From Diplolepis rosae (Eukaryota > Arthropoda > Insecta > Hymenoptera > Diplolepididae), in contig JAPYXD010000466.1 in assembly GCA_030998225.1 (NCBI GenBank), positions 2,955,001 to 3,019,000 of the forward strand: a DNA stretch of 64,000 nt, in the 5' to 3' direction. Shown in pieces: positions 24,639 to 36,882 of this stretch. The notes under the pieces were generated by a model. That model did not search any database. It saw only the letters and a list, made by a program, of their open reading frames with translations, and was not told where the DNA came from. The position numbers were made by a program, and so were the translations under genes. The number at the start of each line of letters is the position of its first letter. Position 1 is the stretch's first letter.

Positions 24639-25680
24639 TAGTGATTCTCCGATGGTGTAGGTAGTGGCATAAATTTCAAACTCGAATCCCAGCGCAGTCC
24701 AAAGTGCCTTTTCTCTACAGACAGATTTGCAAATTCATTAAAATTTAAATTAATGGGTATTATTTACGATTAATGAATTTATATTGTCTACGGGGACAAC
24801 TGTCAGCAACGTATCCTATTTGAAACGTGACACGTAATTCTTCGATGATGTAGGCAGTGCAAGAAGTTTCTAACTCAACTAATTAATTTGAAATCAATTA
24901 AACCCGCAAGGCGGAGCCTCTAGGCGATATGTGGAGATCTTCCTTTGGAGAAAGAGATGTCGGCGCCTGTAAAACTCAGTGGTTAGAGCAGTAGACCGGC
25001 AATCGAAAGACCATGGCTCGAATGCCAGCGCAGTCCAAAGCGTCCTTTTTTACACAGAAAGATTTTCAAATTCTTTAATATTTGAATTTATTGGCATTAT
25101 TTGCGATATAAGAGTGTGACATTGTCTAAGAGGACACCTGTCGGCAATGTATCCTATCTGTTACGCGACTAGTGATTCTTAGATCATGTAGGCAGTGGAA
25201 GAAATTTCTATCTCAACTAATTAATTCGAAATAATTTATAGCAACAAGGCGGAGCCACTAGGCGTAATAAGGAGATCTTCCTTTGGAGAAAGAGATGTCG
25301 GCGCCTGTATAACTCAGTGGTTAGAGAAGTATGCCGGCAATCGAAAGTCCATGGCTCGAATCCCAGCGCAGTCCAAAGCGTCCTTTTTTACACAGAAAGA
25401 TTTTCAAATTCTTTAATATTTGAATTTATTGGCATTATTTGCGATATATGAGTTTGAAATTGTCGTCGAGGACACCTGTCGGCAACTTATCCTATCTGTT
25501 ACGCGACTAGTTATTCTCCGATGGTGTAGGTAGTGCAAGAAGTTTCTAACTCAACTAATTAATTTGAAATCAATTAAACCCGCAAGGCGGAGCCACTAGG
25601 CGATATGTGAAGATCTTCCTTTGGAGAAAGAGATGTCGGCGCCTGTAAAACTCAGTGGTTAGAGCAGTAGACCGGTAATC

Positions 25681-25700
25681 GAAAGACCAGCGCAGTCCAA
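25681..25700 (+). other. 14-bp deletion removing the B box
   Basis: GAAAGACC runs straight into AGCGCAGTCC at 25688/25689. The 14 bases normally between them, which contain the B box, are gone. The A-box-like motif and the T6 run of the same subunit remain. Both sides of the break carry CCA-like sequence, so slippage or microhomology could explain it. The subunit is about 324 bp instead of 338. Confidence 0.85.
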
Positions 25701-27315
25701 AGCGTCCTTTTTTACACAGAAAGATTTTCAAATTCTTTAATATTTGAATTTATTGGCATTATTTGCGATATAAGAGTGTGAAATTGTCTACGAGGACACC
25801 TGTCGGCAATGTATCCTATCTGTTACGCGACTAGTGATTCTTAGATCATGTAGGCAGTGGAAGAAATTTCTATCTCAACTAATTAATTCGAAATCATTTA
25901 TAGCTGCAAGGCGGAGCCACTAGGCGATGTGTGGAGATCTTCCTTTGGAGAAAGAGATGTCGGCGCCTGTAAAACTCAGTCGTTAGAGCAGTAGACCGGT
26001 AATCGAAAGACCATCGCTCGAATGCCAGCGCAGTCCAATGCGTCCTTTTTTACACAGAAAGATTTTCAAATTCTTTAATATTTGAATTTATTGGCATTGT
26101 TTGCGATATAAGAGTTTGAAATTGTCTACCAGGACACCTGTCGGCAATGTATCTTTTCTGTTACGCGACTAGTGATTATTAGATCATGTAGGCAGTGGAA
26201 GAAATTTCTATCTCAACTAATTAATTTTAAATCAAGTAAACCCGCAAGGCGGAGCCACTAGTCGATATGTGGAGATCTTCCTTTGAGAAAGAGATTTCGG
26301 CGCCTGTAAAACTCAGTGGTTAGAACAGTATACCGGCAATCGAAAGAACATGGCTCGAATGCCAGCGCAGTCCAAAGCGTCCTTTTTTACACAGAAAGAT
26401 TTTCAAATTCTTTAATATTTGAATTAATTGGCATTATTTGCGATATAAGAGTTTGAAATTGTCTAGGAGGACACATGTTCGCAACGTATCCTATTTGACA
26501 CGCGACTAGAAATTCTCGGGTTATGTAGGCTGTCGAAGAATTTTCTAACTCAACTCATTAATTTGAATTCAATTAAAACCGCAAGGCGGAGCCACTAGGC
26601 GATATGTGGAGATCTTCCTTTGGAGAAAGAGATGTCGGCGCCTGTATAACTCAGTGGTTAGAGCAGCTGGCCGGGAATCGAACGACCATGGCTCGAATGT
26701 CAGCGCAGTCCAATGCGTACTTTAAAACACAGGAAGTTTTTCAAATTCTTTAATATTTGAATTTATTGGCATTATTTGCGATATAAGAGTTTGCAATTGT
26801 CTCGGAGGACACATGCCCGCAACGTATCCTATTTGACCCGCGACTAGTAATTCTCCGATAATGTAGGCTGTGGAAGAAATTTCTAACTCAATTAATTAAT
26901 TTCAAATCAATTAAACCCGCAAGGCGGAGCCACTCGGCGATATAAGGAGATCTTCCTTTGGAGTTAGAAATGTCGGCGCCTGTATAAATCAGTGGTTAGA
27001 GCATTAGACCCGCAAACGAATGTCCATGGCTCGAATCACAGCGCAGTCCAAAGCGTCCTTTTTTAAACATAAAGATTTTCAGATTCTTAATTATTTGAAT
27101 TTATTGGCATTATTTGCGATATAAGAGTTTAAAATTGTCTACGAGGACACCTGTTGACAACGTATCCTATCTGTTACGCGAATAGTAATTCTCCGATAAT
27201 GTAGGCTGTGGATGAAATTTCTAACACAACTAATTAATTCGAAATCATTTAAAGCTGCAAGGCTGAGCCACTAGGCGATATAAGGAGATCTTCCTTTGGA
27301 GAAAGAGATGTCGGC

Positions 27316-27387
27316 TCCTGTGTAGCTCAGTGGTTAGAACAGCAGGCCGGCAATCGAAAGACCATGGCTCGAGTCCCAGCGCAGTCC
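27316..27387 (+). other. tRNA-like segment with consensus A box
   Basis: A box TAGCTCAGTGG at 27323-27333, B-box-like GGCTCGAGTCC at 27366-27376 with two deviations from GGTTCGAATCC, and a T6 at 27397-27402. This is the third member of the set at 21.0 and 23.6 kb. All three share TGTGTAGCTCAG, GGCTGAGCCAC upstream and AACAGCAGGCCGG, so they are copies of one ancestral subunit spread by higher-order duplication. Confidence 0.62.
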
Positions 27388-27858
27388 AAAGCGTCATTTT
27401 TTACACAGAAAGATTTTCAAATTCTTTAATATTTGAATTTATTGGCATTATTTGCGATATAAGAGTGTGAAATTGTCTACGAGGACACATGTCGGCAACC
27501 TATCATATCTGAAACGCGACTAGTAATTCTCCGATCATGTAGGCAGTGGAAGAAATTTCTAACACAACTAATTAATTCGAAATCATTTATAGCCGCAAGG
27601 CGGAGCCACTAGGCGATATTTGGAGATCTTCATTTGGAGAATGAGATGTCGGCGCCTGTATAACTCAGTGGTTTGAACAGTAGTCCGGCAATCGAAAGAC
27701 CATGGATCGAATCCCATCGCAGTCCGAAGCGTCCTTTTTTACACAGAAAGATTTTCAAATTCTTAATTATTTGAATCTATTGGCATTATTTGCGATATAA
27801 GAGTTTGAAATTGTCTACGAGGACACCTGTCGGCAACTTATCCTATCTGTGACGCGAC

Positions 27859-28389
27859 TAGTTATTCTCCGATGGTGTAGGTAGTGGCAGAAATTTCAAT
27901 CTCGAGTCCCAGCGCAGTCCAAAGTGCCTTTTCTCTACAGACAGATTTGCAAATTCTTTAAAATTTAAATTAACGGTTATTATTTACGATTAATGAATTT
28001 ATATTGTCTACGGGGACAACTGTCAGCAACGTATCCTATTTGAAACGTGGCACGTAATTCTTCGATGATGTAGGCTGTGCAAGAAGTTTCTAACTCAACT
28101 AATTAATTTGAAATCAATTAAACCCGCAAGGCGGGGCCATTAGGCGATATAAGGAGATCTTCCTTTGGAGCAAGAGATGTCGGTGCCTGTAGAACTCAGT
28201 GGTTAGAGAAGTATGCCGGAAATCTAAAGTCGATGGCTCGAATCCCAGCGCAGTCCAAAGCGTCCTTTTTTACACAGAAAGATTTTCAAATTCTTTAATA
28301 TTTGAATTTATTGGCATTATTTGCGATATAAGAGTTTGAAATTGTCTACGAGGACACCTGTCGGCAACTTATCCTATCTGTTACGCGAC
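27859..28389 (+). repeat. Module: truncated + 1 full-length subunit
   Basis: Truncated subunit 27859-28051; near-copy of 24108-24638 including the AACGGTT tail and the CCCGC/GCGGG dyad (28123-28135). Confidence 0.85.
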
Positions 28390-31300
28390 TAGTGATTCTC
28401 CGATGGTGTAGGTAGTGGCATAAATTTCAAACTCGAATCCCAGCGCAGTCCAAAGTGCCTTTTCTCTACAGACAGATTTGCAAATTCATTAAAATTTAAA
28501 TTAATGGGTATTATTTACGATTAATGAATTTATATTGTCTACGGGGACAACTGTCAGCAACGTATCCTATTTGAAACGTGACACGTAATTCTTCGATGAT
28601 GTAGGCAGTGCAAGAAGTTTCTAACTCAACTAATTAATTTGAAATCAATTAAACCCGCAAGGCGGAGCCACTAGGCGATATGTGAAGATCTTCCTTTGGA
28701 GAAAGAGATGTCGGCGCCTGTAAAACTCAGTGGTTAGAGCAGTAGACCGGCAATGAAAAGACCATGGCTCGAATGACAGCGCAGTCCAAAGCGTCCTTTT
28801 TTACACAGAAAGATTTTCAAATTCTTTAATATTTGAATTTATTGGCATTATTTGCGATATAAGAGTTTGAAATTGTCTACGAGGAAATCTGTCGGCAATG
28901 TATCCTATCTGTTACGCGACTAGTGATTCTTAGATCATGTAGGCAGTGGAAGAAATTTCTATCTCAACTAATTAATTCGAAATCAATTAAACCCGAAAGG
29001 CGGAGCCACTAGGCGATATAAGGAGATCTTCCTTTGGAGAAAGAGATGTCGGCGCCTGTATAACTCAGTGGTTAGAGAAGTATGCCGGAAATCTAAAGTC
29101 CATCGCTCGAATCCCAGCGCAGTCCAAAGCGTCCTTTTTTACACAGAAAGATTTTCAAATTCTTTAATATTTGAATCTACTGGCATTATTTGCGATATAA
29201 GAGTTTGAAATTGTCTACGAGGACACCTGTCGGCAACTTATCCTATCTGTGACGCGACTAGTTATTCTCCGATGGTGTAGGTAGTGCAAGAAGTTTCTAA
29301 CTCAACTAATTAATTTAAAATCAATTAAACCCGCAAGGCGGAGCCACTAGGCGATATGTGGAGATCTTCCTTTGGAGAAAGAGATGTCGGCGCCTGTAAA
29401 ACTCAGTGGTTAGAGCAGTAGACCGGCAATCGAAAGACCATGGCTCGAATGCCAGCGCAGTCCAAAGCGTCCTTTTTTACACAGAAAGATTTTCAAATTC
29501 TTTAATATTTGAATTTATTGGCATTATTTGCGATATAAGAGTGTGAAATTGTCTACCAGGAAACCTGTCGGCAATGTATCCTATCTGTTACGCGACTAGT
29601 GATTCTTAGATCATGTAGGCAGTGGAAGAAATTTCTATCTCAACTAATTAATTCGAAATCAATTAAACCCGAAAGGCGGAGCCACTAGGCGATATAAGGA
29701 GATCTTCCTTTGGAGAAAGAGATGTCGGCGCCTGTAGAACTCAGTGGTTAGAGAAGTATGCCGGCAATCGAAAGTCCATGGCTCGAATCCCAGCGCAGTC
29801 CAAAGCGTCCTTTTTTACACAGAAAGATTTTCAAATTCTTTAATATTTGAATTTATTGGCATTATTTGCGATATAAGAGTGTGAAATTGTCTACGAGGAC
29901 ACATGTCGGCAATGTATCCTATCTGTTACGCGACTAGTGATTCTTAGATCATGTAGGCAGTGGAAGAAATTTCTATCTCAACTAATTAATTCGAAATCAT
30001 TTATAGCTGCAAGGCGGAGCCACTAGGCGTTGTGTGGAGATCTTCCTTTGGAGAAAGAGATGTCGGCGCCTGTAAAACTCAGTCGTTAGAGAAGTAGACC
30101 GGCAATCGAAAGACCATCGCTCGAATGCCAGCGCAGTCCAATGCGTCCTTTTTTACACAGAAAGATTTTCAAATTCTTTAATATTTGAATTTATTGGCAT
30201 TGTTTGCGATATAAGAGTTTGAAATTGTCTACCAGGACACCTGTCGGCAATGTATCTTTTCTGTTACGCGACTAGTGATTATTAGATCATGTAGGCAGTG
30301 GAAGAAATTTCTATCTCAACTAATTAATTCGAAATCATTTATAGCTGCAAGGCGGAGCCACTAGGCGTCGTGTGGAGATCTTCCTTTGGAGAAAGAGATG
30401 TCGGCGCCTGTAAAACTCAGTGGTTAGAACAGTAGACCGGCAATCGAAAGACCATGTGTTGAATCCCAGAGCAGTCCAAAGCTTCCTTTTTTACAAAGAA
30501 AGATTTTCAAATTCTTTAATATTTGAATTTATAGGCATTATTTGCGATATAAGAGTGTGAAATTGTCTACGAGGACACAAGTCGGCAACGTATCCTATCT
30601 GTTACGCGACTAGTAATTCTCCGATTATGTGGGCTGTGGAAGAAATTTCTAACTCCACTAATTAATTTGAAATCAATTAAACCCGCAAGGCGGGGCCACT
30701 AGGCGATATGTGGAGATCTTCCTTTGGAGAAAGACATTTCGGCGCCTGTAAAACTCAGTGGTTAGAGCAGCAGGCTGGGAATCGAAAGACCATGGCTCGA
30801 ATGCCAGCGCAGTCCAAAGCGTCCTTTTTTACACAGAAAGATTTTCAAATTCTTTAATATTTGAATTAATTGGCATTATTTGCGATATAAGAGTTTGAAA
30901 TTGTCTAGGAGGACACATGTTCGCAACGTATCCTATTTGACACGCGACTAGAAATTCTCGGGTAATGTAGGCTGTGGAAGAAATTTCTAACTCAACTCAT
31001 TAATTTGAATTCAATTAAAACCGCAAAGGCGGAGCCACTAGGCGATATGTGGAGATCTTCCTTTGGAGAAAGAGATTTCGGCGCCTGTAAAACTCAGTGG
31101 TTGGAACAGTAGACCGGCAATCAAAGACCATGGCTCGAATGCCAGCGCAGTCCAAAGCGTCCTTTTTTACACAGAAAGATCTTCAAATTCTTTAATATTT
31201 GAATTAATTGGCATTATTTGCGATATAAGTGTTTGAAATTGTCTAGGAGGACACATGTTCGCAACGTATCCTATTTGACACGCGACTAGAAATTCTCCGG

Positions 31301-34300
31301 TAATTTAGGCTGTTGAAGAAATTTCTAGCTCAACTCATTAATTTTAAATCAATTAAAACCGAAAGGCGGAGCCACTAGGCGATATGTGGAGATCTTCCTT
31401 TGGAGAAAGAGATTTCGGCGCCTGTACAACTCAGTGGTTAGAGCAGCAGGCCGGGAATCGAACGACCATGGCTCGAATGTCAGCGCAGTCCAAAGCGTCC
31501 TTTAAAACACAGGAAGATTTTCAAATTCTTTAATATTCGAATTTATTGGCATTATTTGCGATATAAGAGTTTGCAATTGTCTAGGAGGACACATGTTCGC
31601 AACGTATCCTATTTGCCACGCGACTAGTAATACTCCGATAATGTAGGCTGTGGAAGAAATTTCTAACTCATCTTATTAATTTGAAATCAATTAAACCTGC
31701 ACGGCGGAGCCACTAGGCGATATAAGGAGATCTTCCTTTGGAGAAAGAGATGTCGGCGCCTGTATAATTCAGTGGTTAGAGCAGTAGTCCGGCAATCGAA
31801 AGACCATGGCTCGAATGCCAGCGCAGCCCAAAGCGACCTTTTTTACACAGAAAGATTTTCAAATTATTTTAAAATTTGAATTTATTGGCATTATTTGCGA
31901 TATAAGAGTTTGAAATTGTCTACGAGGACACAAGTCGGCAACGTATCCTATCTGTTACGCGACTAGTAATTCTCCGATTATGTAGGCTGTGGAAGAAATT
32001 TCTAACTCAACTAATTAATTTGAAATCAATTAAACCCGCAAGGCGGAGCCACTAGGCGATATGTGAAGATCTTCCTTTGGAGAAAGAGTTTTCGGCGCCT
32101 GTAAAACTCAGGGTTTAGAGCTGTAGGCCGGCAATCGAAAGACCATGGCTCGAATCCCAGCGCAGATCAAAGCGTCCTTTTTTACACAGGAAAATTTTCA
32201 AATTCTTTAATCTTTGAATTTCTTGGCATTATTTGCGATATAAGAGTGTGAAATTGTATACGAGGACACCTGTCGGCACCGTATCCTATCTGAAACGCGA
32301 CTAGTAATTCTCCGATCATGCAGGCAGAGCAAGCAATTTCTAACTAAACTAATTAATTTGAAATCAATTAAACCCGCAATGGGGAGCCACTAGCCGGTAT
32401 AAGGAGATCTTCCTTTGAGAAAGAGATTTCGGCGCCTGTAAAACTCAATGGTTAGAGCAGTAGACCGGCAGTCGAAAGACCATGGCTCGAATGCCAGCGC
32501 AGTCCATCGCGTCCTTTTTTCACCGAAAGATTTTCAAATTCTTTAATATTTGAATTTTTGGCATTATTTGCGATATAAGAGTTTGAAATTGTCTACGAGG
32601 ACATCTGTCGGCAACGTATCCTATTTGTCACGCGACTAGTGATTCTCCGGTAATGTGTGCTGTGGAAGAAATTTCTAACTCAACTAATTAATTTCAAATC
32701 AATTAAACCCGAAAGGCGGAGCCACTAGGCGATATGTGGAGATCTTCCTTTGAGAAAGAGATGTCGGCGCCTGTAAAACTCAGTGGTTAGAGCAGTAGAC
32801 CGGCAATCGAAAGAACATGGCTCGAATGCCAGCGCAGTCCAAAGCGTCCTTTTTTACACAGAAAGATTTTCAAATTCTTTAATATTTGAATTTATTGGCA
32901 TTATTTGCGATATAAGAGTGTGAAATTGTCTACGATGACACATGTCGGCAACGTATCCTATCTGTTACGCGACTAGTAATTCTCCTATAATGTAGGCTGT
33001 GGAAGAAATTTCTAAATCAACTAATTAATTTGAAATCAATTAAACCCGCAAGGCGGAGCCACTAGGCGATATGTGGAGATCTTCCTTTGGAGAAAGAGAT
33101 GTCGCCGCCTGTATAACTCAGTGGTTAGAGCAGTAGGCCGGCAATCGAAAGACCATGGCTCGAATCCCAGCGCAGTTCCAAGCGTCCTTTTTTACACAGG
33201 AAAATTTTCAAATTCCGTAATATTTGAATTTATTGGCATTATATGAGATATAAGAGTTTGAAATTGTCTACGAGGACACCTGTCGGCAACCTATCATATC
33301 TGAAACGCTACTAGTAATTCTCCGATCATGTAGGCAGAGCAAGAAATTTCTAACTAAAATAATAAATTTGAAATCATTTATAGCTGCAAAACGGAGCAAC
33401 TAGGCGATATATGGAGATCTTCCTTTGGAGAAAGAGATGTCGGCGCCTGTAAAACTCAGTGGTTAGAGCAGTAGTCCGGCAATCGAAAGACCATGGCTCG
33501 AATGCCAGCGCAGTCCAAAGCGTCCTTTTTTACACAGAAAGATTTTCAAATTCTTTAATATTTGAATTTATTGGCATTATTTGCGATATAAGAGTTTGAA
33601 ATTGTCTACGAGGACACCTGTCGGCAACGTATCCTATTTGACACGCGACTAGTAATTCTCCGATAATGTAGGCTGTGGAATAAAGTTCTTACTCAATTAA
33701 TAAATTTGAAATCAATTAAACCCGAAAGGCGGAGCCACTAGGCGATATGTGAAGATCTTCCTTTGGAGAAAGAGATGTCGGCGCCTGTAAAACTCAGTCG
33801 TTAGAGCAGTAGGCCGGCAATCGAAAGACCATGGCTCGAATGCCCGCGCAGTCCGAAGCGTCCTTTTTTACACAGAAAGATTTTCAAATTCTTTAATATT
33901 TGAATTTATTGGCATTATTTGCGATATAAGAGTTTGAAATTGTCTACGAGGACACCTGTCGGCAACGTATCATATCTGAAACGCGACTAGTAATTCTCCG
34001 ATCATGCAGGCAGAGCAAGCAATTTCTAACTAATCTAATTAATTTGAAATCATTTATAGCTGCAAGACGGAGCAACTAGGCGATATATGGAGATCTTCCT
34101 TTGGAGAAAGAGATGTCGGCAAATGTGAAGCTCAGTGGTTAGAGCAGTAGCCAGGCAATCGAAAGACCATGGCTCGAATGCCAGCGCAGTCCAAAGCGTC
34201 CTTTTTTACACAGAAAGATTTTCAAATTCTTTAATATTTGAATTTATTGGCATTATTTGCGATATAAGAGTTTGAAATTCTCTACGAGGACACCTGTCGG

Positions 34301-36015
34301 CAACGTATCCTATTTAACACGCGACTAGTAATTCTCAGATAATGTAGGCTGTGGAAGAAATTTCTAACTCCACTAATTAATTTGAAATCAATTAAACCCG
34401 CAAAGCGGAGCCACTAGACGGTATAAGGAGATCTTCCTTTGAGAAAGAGATTTCGGCGCCTGTAAAACTCAATGGTTAGAGCAGTAGACCGGAAGTCGAA
34501 AGACGATGGCTCGAATGCCAGCGCAGTCCATCGCGTCCTTTTTTCACCGAAAGATTTTCAAATTCAACAATATTTGAATTTATTGGCATTATTTGCGATA
34601 TAAGAATTTGAAATTGTCTACGAGGACACCTGTCGGCAACGTATCCTATTTGACACGCGACTAGTTATTCTCCGATGGTGTAGGTAGTGCAAGAAGTTTC
34701 TAACTCAACTAATTAATTTAAAATCAATTAAACCCGAAAGGCGGAGCCACTAGGCGATATGTGGAGATCTTCCTTTGGAGAAAGAGATGTCGGCGCCTGT
34801 AAAACTCAGTGGTTAGAGCAGTAGACCGGCAATCGAAAGACCATGGCTCGAGTCCCAGCGCAGTCCAAAGCGTCATTTTTTACACAGAAAGATTTTCAAA
34901 TTCTTTAATATTTGAATTTATTGGCATTATTTGCGATATAAGAGTGTGAAATTGTCTACGAGGACACATGTTGGCATCGTATCCTATTTGTTACGCGACT
35001 AGTAATTCTCCGATAATGTAGGCTGTGGAAGAAATTTCTAAATCAACTAAGTATTTTCAAATCACTTAAACCCGCAAGGCGGAACCACTAGGCGATATAA
35101 GGTGATCTTCCTTTGGAGAAAGAGATGTCGCCGCCTGTATAACTCAGTGGTTAGAGCGGTAGGCCGGCAATCGAAAGACCATGGCTCGAATCCCAGCGCA
35201 GATCAAAGCGTCCTTTTTTACACAGGAAAATTTTCAAATTCCTTAATTATTTTGAATTTATTGGCATTATATGAGATATAAGAGTTTGAAATTGTCTACG
35301 AGGACACCTGTCGGCAACCTATCATATCTGAAACGCTACTAGTAATTCTCCGATCATGTAGGCAGTGCAAGAAATTTAAAACTCAACTAATTGATTTGAA
35401 ATCATTTATAGCTGCAAGGCGGAGCCACTAGGCGATATAAGGTGATCTTCCTTTGGAGAAAGAGATGTCGGCGCCTGTAAAACTCAGTGGTTAGAGGAGT
35501 AGAAAGGCAATCGAAAGACCATGGCTCGAATGCCAGCGCAGTCCAAAGCGTCCTTTTTTACACAGAAAGATTTTCAATTTCTTCAATATTTGAATTTATT
35601 GGCATTATTTGCGATATAAGAGTTTGAAATTGTCTACGAGGACACCTGTCGGCAACGTATCCTATTTGACACGCGACTAGTAATTCTCCGATAATGTAGG
35701 CTGTGGAAGAAAGTTCTTACTCAATTAATAAATTTGAAATCAATTAAACCCGAAAGGCGGAGCCACTAGGCAATATGTGGAGATCTTCCTTTGGAGAAAG
35801 AGATTTCGGCGCCTGTAAAACTCAGTGGTTAGAGCAGTAGACAGGCAATCGAAAGACCATGGCTCGAATCCCAGCGCAGTCCAAAGCGTCCTTTTTTACA
35901 CAGAAAGATTTTCAAATTCTTTAATATTTGAATTTATTGGCATTATTTGCGATATAAGAGTTTGAAATTGTCTACGAGGACACCTGTCGGCAACTTATCC
36001 TATCTGTTACGCGAC
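28390..36015 (+). repeat. Module: truncated + 22 full-length subunits
   Basis: Truncated subunit 28390-28582 followed by the longest run without another truncated subunit (28583-36015). Recombinant heads of truncated type start at 29259 and 34662. The CTTAGATCATG subtype is last seen near 30.3 kb. A fourth TTTAAAAC variant is at 31501. From about 32 kb, CTCCGATCATG with GGCAGAGCAAG and TTTGAGAAAGAGATTTCGG copies take over. Confidence 0.83.
34121..34206 (+). other. tRNA-like segment with restored D-stem pairing
   Basis: This copy and its sister near 38895-38980 read AAGCTCAGTGG (34128-34138 and 38902-38912). The GCTC here can pair with GAGC in TTAGAGCAG, giving a full four-pair D stem, which most subunits lack because they read ACTC. 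Only the first A-box base deviates. Both are preceded by GGCAAATGTG in place of the common GGCGCCTGT, so they are a separate lineage from the copies at 21-27 kb. Confidence 0.5.
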
Positions 36016-36882
36016 TAGTGATTCTCCGATGGTGTAGGTAGTGGCAGAAATTTCAAACTCGAATCCCAGAGCAGTCCAAAGTTCCTTTTCTCTACAGACA
36101 GATTTGCAAATTATTTAAAATTTAAATTAATGGGTATTATTTACGATATATGAATTTATATTGTCTACGCGGACAACTGTCAGCAACGTATCCTATTTGA
36201 AACGTGACACGTAATTCTTCGATGATGTAGGCTGTGCAAGAAGTTTCTAACTCAACTAATTAATTTGAAATCAATTAAACCCGCAAGGCGGAGCCACTGG
36301 ACGGTATAAGGAGATCTTCCTTTGAGAAAGAGATTTCGGCGCCTGTAAAACTCAGTGGTTACAGCAGTAGACCGGCAGTCGAAAGACCATGGCTCGAATG
36401 CCAGCGCAGTCCATCGCGTCCTTTTCTCTACAGACAGATTTGCAAATTCATTAAAATTAAAATTAATGGGTATTATTTACGATATATGAATTTATATTGT
36501 CTACGGGGACACCTGTCTGCAACGTATCCTATTTGACACGCGACTAGTAATTCTCCGGTAATGTAGGCTGTGGAAGAAATTTCTAACTGAACTAATTAAT
36601 TTGAAATCAATTAAACCCGAAAGGCGAAGCCACTAGGCGATATAAGGAGATCTTCCTTTGGAGAAAGAGATGTCGGCGCCTGTAAAACTCAGTGGTTAGA
36701 GCAGTAGACCGGCAATCGAAAGAACATGGCTCGAATGCCAGCGCAGTCCAAAGCGTCCTTTTTTACACAGAAATATTTTCAAATTCTTTAATATTTGAAT
36801 TTATTGGCATTATTTTCGATATAAGAGTTTGAAATTGTCTACGAGGACACCTGTCGGCAACTTATCCTATCTGTTACGCGAC
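36016..36882 (+). repeat. Module: truncated + chimera + 1 full-length subunit
   Basis: Truncated subunit 36016-36208 (TTATTTAAAATT and GATATATGAATT tail), the chimera 36209-36544, then one full-length copy 36545-36882. Confidence 0.83.
36209..36544 (+). repeat. Chimeric subunit: full-length body joined to truncated-type tail
   Basis: This 336-bp subunit has the full 5' part (CCGC dyad, GATCTTCC, tRNA-like segment with CCATCGCG). It then switches at CCTTTT into CTCTACAGACAGATTTGC, the tail otherwise found only in truncated subunits. As a result two truncated-type tails lie 336 bp apart, breaking the otherwise regular spacing. The switch point lies in the T-rich stretch shared by both types, as expected of unequal crossover or a conversion tract end. 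Confidence 0.85.

Larger units (their letters stand above)
24639..27858 (+). repeat. Module: truncated + 9 full-length subunits
   Basis: Truncated subunit 24639-24831. It contains a truncated-head/full-body recombinant starting at 25508, the B-box deletion at 25688, the TTTAAAAC variant at 26721 and the third consensus A box at 27323. Confidence 0.85.
26261..31700 (+). repeat. Expanded third copy of the 19-24 kb higher-order repeat
   Basis: This stretch matches 22510-26900. At first the offset is about 3751 (truncated subunits 24108 to 27859 and 24639 to 28390; AGTATACC 22575 to 26327). It becomes 4103 around 26011-26150 to 30114-30250 (CCATCGCTCG, TGTATCTTTTC), then about 4441 and 4780 (CCGGGAATCGAACG 26668 to 31448). 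Each step adds about one subunit. The 352-bp first step equals one subunit plus the 14-bp deletion at 25688. Confidence 0.72.
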
